Assembly (NCBI GenBank): GCA_021812025.1
Contig: JAKAPD010000030.1
Coordinates: forward strand, 1-6,439
From: Microcaldota archaeon
GTDB lineage: Archaea; Micrarchaeota; Micrarchaeia; Micrarchaeales; Micrarchaeaceae
Direction of reading: 5' to 3'
Length of the DNA stretch: 6,439 nucleotides
The position numbers were made by a program, and so were the translations under genes. Below, piece after piece: positions 1-5,091 of the stretch. Below the pieces are notes generated by a model. The model ran no database searches and was not told where the DNA came from. It saw only the letters and a program-made list of their open reading frames with translations. Position 1 is the first letter of the stretch, and every line of letters begins with the position of its first letter.

Positions 1-22
1 ATCTATTAGCTATCCTTCGACA

Positions 23-32
23 TTATATTTAT
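23..32 (-). promoter_or_regulatory. Possible TATA box for a gene beyond the window edge
   Basis: On the minus strand, just past the stop of the surface-protein gene, an A/T-only stretch (ATAAATATAA) resembles an archaeal TATA box. It would direct transcription out of the left edge, so no target gene can be seen. An AT-rich spacer could look the same. Confidence 0.25.
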
Positions 33-40
33 GCCTTAGC

Positions 41-604
41 TTAGGTAATTTTCTCTGCCCCGAGAGCTGCAGCCTTGACAATGATATAAGGATTAGAGGT
101 GGAAGGCTGCCCGGCGTTGCTTGTGAATTCTATCCATATAAAACCATTGAACTCGGCACCAAGAGGACCTGAGAACGCCAGGCCGTTCTGCCCATAGCAT
201 TGGATCCCGCTAAACTGCTGCCTCATGCCGCTTTGCATCACGAGGGTGTTGTTGGCATTGTAGTGCGTGCTAAGTACTCCATCGGTGCCGGCATATACCC
301 ATGGACTGGCTATGGAATATGGACCGCCGTTCGTACTATTTACGGATGCTGTGCATGCTACCGCGAAATTGTATTCTGTCATTCCGGTGTTTTGCCCTAT
401 ACCTGCAGAAAGCATTCCAGAGTTGTTTAAGCTAGCCGCCTGACATATATATTTGAAACTCGATATGCAGGTGGGCCCTATATTCGGAGCACCGAATGAG
501 TTAAACGTACTAGAAACTAGATACAGTATTACAATGAATACTGCAACTACCGCTGCAACGGCAACAATAAGAAGAACCAAAAAGATCCTAGTTGAACGCT
601 CCAT
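41..604 (-). CDS. Membrane-anchored extracellular protein, Micrarchaeota-type surface family, function unknown
   Basis: This 187-aa protein has a short charged N-terminus (MERSTR) followed by one long hydrophobic helix at residues 7-31, which acts as a signal anchor or an uncleaved signal peptide. The rest is polar and rich in Ser, Asn, Gly and aromatic residues, as expected for an exported domain. Four cysteines (46, 54, 84, 136) could form two disulfides. The mature part has the look of a beta-sandwich: YNFAVAC near 78-84, FSGIQCYGQNG near 131-141, FNGFIWIEFT near 152-161. From memory, similar motifs recur in large secreted proteins of ARMAN/Micrarchaeota; I could not check this. The ATG at 604 lies about 26 bp after a TATA box and has no Shine-Dalgarno, which suggests a leaderless mRNA. 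It lacks the typical cleavage motif of type IV pilins, although the N-terminal helix is pilin-like. No function is assigned. Confidence 0.75.
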   Translation of the reverse strand: MERSTRIFLVLLIVAVAAVVAVFIVILYLVSSTFNSFGAPNIGPTCISSFKYICQAASLNNSGMLSAGIGQNTGMTEYNFAVACTASVNSTNGGPYSIASPWVYAGTDGVLSTHYNANNTLVMQSGMRQQFSGIQCYGQNGLAFSGPLGAEFNGFIWIEFTSNAGQPSTSNPYIIVKAAALGAEKIT

Positions 605-624
605 CTGCCAATCTATTACTTGCG

Positions 625-638
625 TATTTATAAAAATA
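625..638 (-). promoter_or_regulatory. TATA box of the surface-protein gene, overlapping tRNA 3' T-run
   Basis: The minus strand reads TATTTTTATAAATA, centred about 27 bp upstream of the ATG at 604. This places the transcription start at or next to the start codon. The same segment holds a run of five T residues about 25 nt past the tRNA 3' end, so it may also terminate the tRNA transcript. Confidence 0.55.
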
Positions 639-660
639 GGAGGAATCTTTCGGATTTATG

Positions 661-765
661 TGCAGGGGGAGAGATTTGAACTCTCGAAGGCGCTAGGCCA
701 CGGGATCTTAAGTCCCGCGCGTTTTTCCGTGGCATAGTTGCCAGACCGGGCTCCGCCACCCCTGC
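661..765 (-). tRNA. tRNA-Leu(UAA) with an intron-like insertion in the D-loop
   Basis: The minus strand folds into a class II tRNA. The acceptor stem is GCAGGGG (765-759) with CCCCTGC (668-662), and the discriminator is A at 661. The D-stem is GCG (756-754) with CGC (721-719), with the class II G13/A22 mismatch. The anticodon stem is CGGGA/UCCCG and the loop is CUUAAGA, giving anticodon UAA (710-708). A 15-nt variable arm (700-686) can form a GGC/GCC stem. The T-stem is GAGAG/CTCTC with loop TTCAAAT. The conserved T8, A14, G15, G18G19, T33 and TTC are all present. CCA is not encoded. The gene spans 105 nt; without the roughly 20-nt D-loop insertion it is about 85 nt, normal for archaeal tRNA-Leu. 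Discriminator A, the long variable arm and the UAA anticodon all agree on leucine. Confidence 0.93.
725..744 (-). other. Putative non-canonical tRNA intron in the D-loop (about 20 nt)
   Basis: After G18G19-T20 the tRNA contains extra sequence that folds into a hairpin, TGGCA-ACTA-TGCCA (743-730). It is flanked by CCG (749-747) pairing with CGG (729-727). This leaves three-base bulges GTC (746-744) and AAA (726-724) on opposite strands, which is a relaxed bulge-helix-bulge with a 3-bp instead of a 4-bp central helix. Cutting after the second base of each bulge removes 744-725 and leaves a D-loop ending GGT-AAA-CGC. A one-base shift (743-725) leaves GGTC-AAA, the usual archaeal Leu form. The exact boundary is therefore uncertain by one base. 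Archaeal splicing endonuclease would remove it. Confidence 0.75.
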
Positions 766-787
766 ATAGAATAGGATGGTGCGCTTG

Positions 788-796
788 TAATATAAA
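788..796 (-). promoter_or_regulatory. TATA box of the tRNA-Leu gene
   Basis: The minus strand reads TTTATATTA, about 27 bp upstream of the tRNA 5' end at 765. It lies only 8 bp after the stop codon of the preceding gene, so the tRNA is probably transcribed separately. Confidence 0.65.
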
Positions 797-804
797 TAAT
801 TAGG

Positions 805-1203
805 CTATACTTTCCCCTTGCCTTCGCTCTCCCTTTGAGCGGCGTTCTCCAAGACTAGGTAGCCAGACTTTACCCCTTCCTGAAATGACCTTAACACTGA
901 GCTTGGCCATCTCTGTCCAATCTTATTCGGATCGACAAGGGTGGCGCCGAGCCTTAGCATCTCCTCAAGTGCGTGCTTGCTGTCGCTCGTCCTCACAATC
1001 TCAGCGATCTTTTCCGGAGGCTGTTCAAACTTGATGTTCTGGTTCTCCCATGCAATCCTTATCTCAGCAGTGCCGTTGGTGAGTTCATGCACAGCACCTA
1101 CGCTTATTATCTCCATCGCATTGCCTGTCTTCGATATTCCGAAAGCCCTTACTCCATCGCTCCTTGATTCTCTCGCTATATATGGCGCTTCAATCCGCAT
1201 CAT
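805..1203 (-). CDS. Conserved-looking hypothetical protein, second gene of the PAC2 operon
   Basis: This is a 132-aa soluble protein with no membrane segment, signal peptide or cysteine. I do not recognise the family. Residues 18-62 alternate hydrophobic and polar residues as in a beta-rich domain, with a run of strands around AMEIISVGAVHEL and AEIRIAWENQNIKF. Residues 63-122 look helical, and the last 12 residues are charged and probably disordered. It lies 25 bp downstream of the PAC2 gene with no room for its own promoter, so co-transcription is likely. A strong Shine-Dalgarno, GGTGAT (1212-1207), precedes tandem ATG codons. The second ATG (1200) has the better 6-nt spacing and may be the true start. 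The pairing with a proteasome-assembly-like protein hints at a related role but does not prove one. Confidence 0.75.
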   Translation of the reverse strand: MMRIEAPYIARESRSDGVRAFGISKTGNAMEIISVGAVHELTNGTAEIRIAWENQNIKFEQPPEKIAEIVRTSDSKHALEEMLRLGATLVDPNKIGQRWPSSVLRSFQEGVKSGYLVLENAAQRESEGKGKV

Positions 1204-1206
1204 TCG

Positions 1207-1212
1207 ATCACC
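1207..1212 (-). promoter_or_regulatory. Shine-Dalgarno GGTGAT of the 132-aa gene
   Basis: GGTGAT matches the archaeal anti-SD end of 16S rRNA (AUCACCUCC). It sits 3 nt before the first of two tandem ATGs and 6 nt before the second, which favours the second ATG. Confidence 0.6.
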
Positions 1213-1228
1213 AATTAAGCAAAATTAA

Positions 1229-1972
1229 TCATGCGTAAGTCGGAGGGCCAGCTTGGTCTATTGCCTTCTTGTGCGCATCCTGCATATCTTTGCTCCTCTT
1301 AAGCAGGTCCCTGAGTTTCGATTCCACCGTCTTCGCTTCCTTGTCGAGCTCTTCTATGTCTACATTGAGCTTTATCAGCTTGTTCAGGCTTGCAATCGCA
1401 AGCTCAGCATACTTAGGATCGAGTATCGCCGGGTTAACGGGAATAAGGATATTTATGTCAGCCATCTTCGACTGTGTGGAGAAAAGCATCATGAGCGCGC
1501 CAACGCCTGTGGAGACGCCTTCACCGACAGGCTTCATCCCTGCCTTCACCGCTTCCTTGAGCAATATATCGTTGGATGCGATTGCGAAGACGACATCGTC
1601 CTCTATGTTCTGCTGTGACGCCGGGATTCCGCTTATCGAGACTATCTTGGCTACCCCGCTAGCGTTCAGGAAATCGTAAATCTTCTTTGATAGCTCGTAT
1701 GTGAGCTCGATAGGGATTGCGAATTCCGCCAAAACAGTAAGCAGTTTCATCTTATCGTTCATGTACACCCTTATCGGCGGCATAGGCTTGTCTCCGTGTA
1801 TCGCAACAAGCGGAGGAAAATCGTCGCTCTCTACGAAACCTATGTACTGCATCTTCTGCTTCTCTATTATGTAGCTTATCGCCATCGGACCTACGAGGCC
1901 TGCCCCTGGGAATCCTTCCAGAAACGTGAACCCCTTTAGGTTGTATTTTTCGAGCAGCTTTATTTCCATCAT
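1229..1972 (-). CDS. PAC2-family protein (proteasome assembly chaperone-like)
   Basis: The protein is 247 aa from the chosen ATG. The PAC2 (DUF75) hallmark is the early glycine loop EGFPGAGLVGP at residues 19-29. It is followed by the FVESDDFPPLVAIHG strand-loop (46-60), VSISGIPASQ (111-120) and the glycine-rich GEGVSTGVGALMM (150-162). Residues 205-238 form a charged helix that is probably a coiled coil. The chain ends PPTYA, with tyrosine penultimate as in the HbYX tails that dock into proteasome alpha-rings, although Thr replaces the hydrophobic residue. Archaeal PAC2 proteins such as PbaA/PbaB assist 20S assembly or bind the core particle. Whether this copy does so is inferred; the wider PAC2 family has other, unknown roles. 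A TTG at 1993 would add seven residues but lies within the predicted promoter spacing, so the ATG at 1972 (or the next, 1969) is preferred. Confidence 0.88.
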   Translation of the reverse strand: MMEIKLLEKYNLKGFTFLEGFPGAGLVGPMAISYIIEKQKMQYIGFVESDDFPPLVAIHGDKPMPPIRVYMNDKMKLLTVLAEFAIPIELTYELSKKIYDFLNASGVAKIVSISGIPASQQNIEDDVVFAIASNDILLKEAVKAGMKPVGEGVSTGVGALMMLFSTQSKMADINILIPVNPAILDPKYAELAIASLNKLIKLNVDIEELDKEAKTVESKLRDLLKRSKDMQDAHKKAIDQAGPPTYA

Positions 1973-1996
1973 GTTGACCGCTACTAATTCCAAAGA

Positions 1997-2008
1997 AAAA
2001 TATAATAA
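1997..2008 (-). promoter_or_regulatory. TATA box of the PAC2 operon
   Basis: The minus strand reads TTATTATATTTT, centred about 30 bp upstream of the ATG at 1972. The predicted transcription start falls near 1975-1979, giving a leaderless or nearly leaderless mRNA. This argues against the upstream TTG start at 1993. Confidence 0.55.
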
Positions 2009-2066
2009 GCCCTTGCTGGGTCTTTTCCTTTAAAAACAGCATTTTACTGACGATTTCTCGACGATA

Positions 2067-2077
2067 GATATTTAAGG
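2067..2077 (+). promoter_or_regulatory. TATA box of the two-repeat basic protein gene
   Basis: GATATTTAAGG lies about 48 bp upstream of the ATG at 2120. It predicts a transcription start near 2098 and a leader of about 20 nt that would include the GTGAT ribosome-binding site. Confidence 0.5.
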
Positions 2078-2119
2078 CTATCTTCCCTCTATGTAATTAC
2101 AAATTTTAAAGTGATAAAC

Positions 2120-2344
2120 ATGGCAGAACGAATAGGAAGCGAGAAAATCTCGCGAGAGGATGGCTATCTTTACTACTTGGGTAAGGATGGATATGTGTGG
2201 AAGTCTCCTATGAAGACTAACGCAAGGGGGAGAAAGGGAAAAGTTGGAAGCGAAAAGATAAACAGGGCAGAAGGATTCCTGTACTTCATCGACAAGTCCG
2301 GCTATGTTGCAAGGACAAAGATGAAGAGAAGGGGCAGACGCTGA
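2120..2344 (+). CDS. Small basic two-repeat protein, function unknown
   Basis: This 74-aa protein consists almost entirely of two copies of a 29-residue unit (residues 4-32 and 41-69, 15 of 29 positions identical). The unit follows the pattern GSEKIxR-x-x-G-(Y/F)-L-Y-(Y/F)-x-x-K-x-GYV, then a Met-Lys end. Each unit is followed by an Arg/Lys/Gly-rich linker or tail (ARGRKG and KRRGRR). The protein is strongly basic, with no cysteine, signal peptide or membrane segment. The aromatic, glycine-turn pattern suggests a small beta-hairpin per repeat, and the basic tails suggest nucleic-acid or ribosome binding; both are inferences. From memory, similar small proteins occur in other DPANN archaea, uncharacterised. 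An in-frame GTG at 2111 is better read as the Shine-Dalgarno (GTGAT, 4 nt before the ATG) than as the start. The gene is monocistronic, with its own promoter and a strong terminator. Confidence 0.82.
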   Translation: MAERIGSEKISREDGYLYYLGKDGYVWKSPMKTNARGRKGKVGSEKINRAEGFLYFIDKSGYVARTKMKRRGRR

Positions 2345-2352
2345 CTAGCTGA

Positions 2353-2420
2353 TTTTTCTTTCTTTTTTTTCTTTCTTCTTTCTATTCTTTCTTTTCATTT
2401 ATCTATCCTTTATTTTTTCA
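2353..2420 (+). terminator. Long pyrimidine-tract transcription terminator
   Basis: It begins 9 bp after the stop of the basic-protein gene, with 31 consecutive pyrimidines (2353-2383, mostly T with scattered C) including an eight-T run. It continues T-rich to about 2420 with only a few A residues. Archaeal RNA polymerase terminates at such U-runs without needing a hairpin. Confidence 0.75.
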
Positions 2421-2478
2421 TTGTTCCTGCGGATACACCGCCTCTTCAAATATTCCAGTAAAATTTTGATGTTGACAC

Positions 2479-2488
2479 GTTTTTATTC
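2479..2488 (+). promoter_or_regulatory. Possible TATA box of the aldehyde dehydrogenase gene
   Basis: GTTTTTATTC lies about 43 bp upstream of the ATG at 2527, giving a predicted leader of about 15-18 nt that includes the GGTGA Shine-Dalgarno (2518-2522). The box is weak. The rest of the 2345-2526 gap holds only the pyrimidine terminator and no gene. Confidence 0.35.
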
Positions 2489-2526
2489 CTGCTCTTGCAA
2501 ATACGAGTGCATGTTTTGGTGAGACT

Positions 2527-4152
2527 ATGACAAAGATAACGTTTAGTAACGAGTCAACTTACAAGAAATTCGTCGAGCAGGGGAGGGAGAAAGAGTTCGA
2601 CGAGCTGTTCGACAAGGGTGTCGAAGAAGCGAAAAAGCAATTCGGGAAAATACACCCGATGTACATAGGGGGGAAAGAGGTCAGCTCAAAGGAAAAGATA
2701 GAGGAAAAGTCGCCTATAGACGGCACGGTGATAGGCCACTTCCAGAAGGGCACACGAGAGCATGCACGGCTTGCGATAGATGCAGCGCGGAATGCGCTAC
2801 CTGGTTGGAGGCATACCGATTTCAGGGAGAGGATTGCGGTTTTCAGGAAGGCAGCGGAAGTATTTTCAAAGCACAAGTTCACGATTTCTGCTGTACTCAG
2901 TTATGAGAATGGAAAGTCGAGATATGAGTCTGTAGGAGAGATTGATGAAGCGATCGACTTCATACGCTATTACGCTAACGAAATGGAGATTAACAGAGGG
3001 TTTTCACGGAAGACTGCGATGGAGAAGAGCGCCGCAAAGGTATCTGCAGGCTTCCAGGGTGCGCCTTCTTCAAAAACAGAGAAGGTGGTGATAAGGATGG
3101 CACCGTTCGGGGTGTTTGGAGTTCTTGCACCGTTTAACTTCCCAGTTTCGATTAGTACAGGGATGAGTACTGGGGCGATGATAACAGGCAACACCGTGGT
3201 GTTCAAACCCTCTTCCTCCGACAGCATGACGCTGCTGACTGGGCTGAAAATTTATGAGTGCTTCAAAGAGGCTGGCCTGCCGGATGGGGTCTTCAACTAT
3301 GTCTCAGGGCCAGGATCTGAAGTCGGAGACGAGCTTGCAGTGAACAGGGGAGTTGATGGTATAGCATTCACAGGTTCGCGCAGTGTTGGCACAGGCATGA
3401 TAATGAAAGCGTACGGCCTTGGGCTTCAGAAGACCTTTGTTGTTGAGATGGGTGGCAAGAACCCGGTAATAGTTTCAAACAAGTCAGATCTCGACGAGGC
3501 TGTCGGAGGAATAGCGAGCGCCGCTTTTGGATTCGATGGCCAAAAGTGCAGTGCATGCTCCAGGGTTTACGTGCACGAGTCGATAAGGGAGCAGTTCGTG
3601 AGCAAGCTCATAGACAAGGTCAGGGGATTCAGGATAGGGAACCCGCTTGAGAAGAGCGTGTATATGGGTCCACTCATAAGCCAAAATGCGTGGAAGGCCT
3701 ACTCCGATGCGGTGGAGAAGATAAAGCAGAGCGGAAGGCTCCTCTACGGCGGCAATAGGGTCAACACTGGCCTTTCCGGAATATATGTTGAGCCCACGAT
3801 TGCCGAGGTAGGAAAGGGGAATGAGCTTTTAAAGAAGGAGCTGTTCGTACCGATATTGATAGTTGAGGGATACAAGGATTTTGAAACTGCTATTAAGGAA
3901 GCAAACGATGTAGATTATGGCTTAACGGCCGGCTTATACAGCAAAAATAAGAAAGAGGTACAGGAGTTTATGGATAAAATAGAAGCAGGTGTCGTTTACA
4001 TAAACAGGGAAACGAGCGCGACAACCGGCGCAATCGTTGGTCTCCATACTTTCGTAGGCTGGAAGGGAAGCAGCGTCGGCGGAAAGGGGACAGGAAGCAA
4101 GTTCTACCTGCAGCAGTTCATGAGGGAGCAGAGCGTGTCGCTTACAAAATGA
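2527..4152 (+). CDS. Aldehyde dehydrogenase, 1-pyrroline-5-carboxylate (glutamate semialdehyde) dehydrogenase type
   Basis: The 541-aa protein is a full-length member of the NAD(P)-dependent aldehyde dehydrogenase superfamily. Visible active-site parts are Asn204 in APFNFP, Lys227 in VFKPSS, the cofactor-site segment FTGSRSVG (281-288), general-base Glu307 in VVEMGGKN, and nucleophile Cys341 in FGFDGQKCSACSR. The double-cysteine GQKCSACSR, the EMGGKN and the C-terminal TGAIVG...GKGTGSK...QQFMREQS pattern point to the P5C dehydrogenase branch, which oxidises glutamate semialdehyde to glutamate in proline catabolism. The N-terminal extension of about 45 residues also fits that branch. Departures include ELFVP (439-441 region) in place of the usual EIFGP, and FVGWKGSS in place of FGGxKxSG near the C-terminus. 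No proline dehydrogenase is nearby. GGTGA 4 nt before the ATG supports the start. Exact substrate is inferred; another semialdehyde is possible. Confidence 0.87.
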   Translation: MTKITFSNESTYKKFVEQGREKEFDELFDKGVEEAKKQFGKIHPMYIGGKEVSSKEKIEEKSPIDGTVIGHFQKGTREHARLAIDAARNALPGWRHTDFRERIAVFRKAAEVFSKHKFTISAVLSYENGKSRYESVGEIDEAIDFIRYYANEMEINRGFSRKTAMEKSAAKVSAGFQGAPSSKTEKVVIRMAPFGVFGVLAPFNFPVSISTGMSTGAMITGNTVVFKPSSSDSMTLLTGLKIYECFKEAGLPDGVFNYVSGPGSEVGDELAVNRGVDGIAFTGSRSVGTGMIMKAYGLGLQKTFVVEMGGKNPVIVSNKSDLDEAVGGIASAAFGFDGQKCSACSRVYVHESIREQFVSKLIDKVRGFRIGNPLEKSVYMGPLISQNAWKAYSDAVEKIKQSGRLLYGGNRVNTGLSGIYVEPTIAEVGKGNELLKKELFVPILIVEGYKDFETAIKEANDVDYGLTAGLYSKNKKEVQEFMDKIEAGVVYINRETSATTGAIVGLHTFVGWKGSSVGGKGTGSKFYLQQFMREQSVSLTK

Positions 4153-4168
4153 GTAAAAGCAGGGTATG

Positions 4169-4177
4169 ATTTAATAA
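4169..4177 (+). promoter_or_regulatory. TATA box upstream of the FMN split-barrel gene
   Basis: ATTTAATAA lies in the 57-bp gap after the aldehyde dehydrogenase, about 37 bp before the ATG at 4210. It suggests the downstream pair of genes has its own promoter, with a start near 4198-4201. Read-through from the dehydrogenase gene is also possible. Confidence 0.45.
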
Positions 4178-4209
4178 GTAAATCAGAAAAATTACAATAT
4201 GGTGAGTTA

Positions 4210-4683
4210 ATGGCACAGGACGAGAAGGTAAAACAGCTCATAATGGAATACCTTGACGAAGGCAAGCTCATGCAGATAGCAACATCAAACGCCGGCAGGC
4301 CGTGGATTGCAACAGTCTGGTATGCACACGACAAGGATATGAACCTCTACTGGATCTCAAAAAGAATGCGCAGGCACTCGATGGAGCTGGAGAAGAACCC
4401 GAACGTCGCCGGAACCATAGTAAAACCACATACAGTAGGCAGCGGAGAGAAGGTTAGAGGATTGCAGTTTGAAGGAACGGCCAGGCCGTGCAACGGAAGG
4501 GAGTTCAAGATAGCAGATGAGCTTTACATGAAGAAGTATCCAGATGCTGACAGGGTCCCTCCGATCCTCAAAGGCGTGACAAACTTTATAGCGACCTTTT
4601 ACGTAGCTAAGCCAAGCGCAATCGTGCTGTTCGATGAGATAAACTTCCCGAAAGACCCAAGGCAGGAGCTGAAGCTGGGATGA
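4210..4683 (+). CDS. Pyridoxamine 5'-phosphate oxidase-like FMN split-barrel protein
   Basis: This 157-aa protein fits the single-domain PNPOx-like split-barrel family. After an N-terminal helix, LMQIATSNAGRPWIATVWYAHD (20-41) matches the opening strands, where bacterial homologues read 'LATxxxDGxPxxxxVWF'. NLYWISKRMRRHSMELEKNPNVAGTI (45-70) is the typical strand-helix-strand that lines the FMN phosphate. LQFEGTARP (85-93) and ATFYVAKPSAIVLFD (128-142) complete the barrel. The family binds FMN (or F420 in some branches) as a dimer. The substrate cannot be told, and true pyridoxine-phosphate oxidase activity should not be assumed because the PNPOx C-terminal domain is absent. GGTGAG (4201-4206) three nt before the ATG supports the start. 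The DUF192 gene follows 13 bp later, so the two are probably co-transcribed. Confidence 0.87.
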   Translation: MAQDEKVKQLIMEYLDEGKLMQIATSNAGRPWIATVWYAHDKDMNLYWISKRMRRHSMELEKNPNVAGTIVKPHTVGSGEKVRGLQFEGTARPCNGREFKIADELYMKKYPDADRVPPILKGVTNFIATFYVAKPSAIVLFDEINFPKDPRQELKLG

Positions 4684-4696
4684 TTCGTTGTGCTTG

Positions 4697-5089
4697 ATGC
4701 AGCTGCTTGCAAGAAACATTGGCTTCAAGAAGAGGAAGATGCGCATAGGGAAGAGGTCGATGAAGGTACTCATCGCCGATACGCCGCGCAAGATGACGGT
4801 CGGCCTGATGTTCATGGAGAAGCTTGCAATTGACGAGTGCATGCTGTTCGAGTTCCCACGCGATGGCCAGCACCCGATATGGACGAGGAATATGAGGTTT
4901 CCAATCGACATCGTATGGTGTGATTCAGATGGGAGGATTGTTGACTTCGTGCTCTCCGCGCCTCCAGCAGGAAGATTCGAATTCTTCGGCTTCCGCCCAA
5001 TGGCGCGCTCGCGCTACGTGCTAGAATTCAATTCAGGGTTCGTAAAGAAAAACAAAATGAAAAAAGAGGAAAAAATAATATTCAAATAA
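4697..5089 (+). CDS. DUF192 family protein
   Basis: The protein is 130 aa from the ATG at 4697. DUF192 (COG1430) hallmarks are in order: GLMF at 36-39, ECMLFEF at 47-53, the core IWTRNMRFPIDIVW at 61-74 (family pattern FWMKNTxIPLDIxF), DSDGRIVDF at 77-84, and ARSRYVLEFNSGFVKK at 103-118. The family is a compact beta-rich fold of unknown function. Many bacterial members are exported, but this one has no hydrophobic signal, only a basic N-terminus (KKRKMRIGKR, 11-20), so it is probably cytoplasmic. A TTG at 4688, preceded by GGATGATT, is an alternative start adding three residues; neither start has a perfect Shine-Dalgarno. The C-terminus is Lys-rich. It sits 13 bp after the FMN-protein gene and ends 2 bp from the stop of the convergent gene. 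Confidence 0.85.
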   Translation: MQLLARNIGFKKRKMRIGKRSMKVLIADTPRKMTVGLMFMEKLAIDECMLFEFPRDGQHPIWTRNMRFPIDIVWCDSDGRIVDFVLSAPPAGRFEFFGFRPMARSRYVLEFNSGFVKKNKMKKEEKIIFK

Positions 5090-5091
5090 TA

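Noticed and set aside
453..737. Plus-strand reading frame running into the tRNA gene
   Set aside because: It overlaps the anchored surface protein and the tRNA on the other strand and has no supporting signals.
725..744. tRNA-Leu being a pseudogene disrupted by an insertion
   Set aside because: All stems pair and conserved positions are intact, and the insert folds into a splice-like structure whose removal restores a normal tRNA.
1253..1679. Two plus-strand frames inside the PAC2 gene
   Set aside because: The minus-strand frame carries unmistakable PAC2 motifs; these are shadows.
1973..1993. TTG start extending the PAC2 protein by seven residues
   Set aside because: The TATA box at 1997-2008 puts the transcription start near 1975-1979, downstream of the TTG; the ATG at 1972 fits better.
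2111..2119. GTG start for the two-repeat protein
   Set aside because: GTGAT here is well placed as the Shine-Dalgarno for the ATG at 2120, and the repeat begins just after that ATG.
2353..2420. T/C tract as a microsatellite or replication element
   Set aside because: There is no fixed repeat unit, and its position just after a stop codon fits an archaeal terminator.
4357..4911. Minus-strand 184-codon reading frame
   Set aside because: It lies opposite two genes with clear family motifs, has no ribosome-binding site, and its translation is low-complexity shadow sequence.
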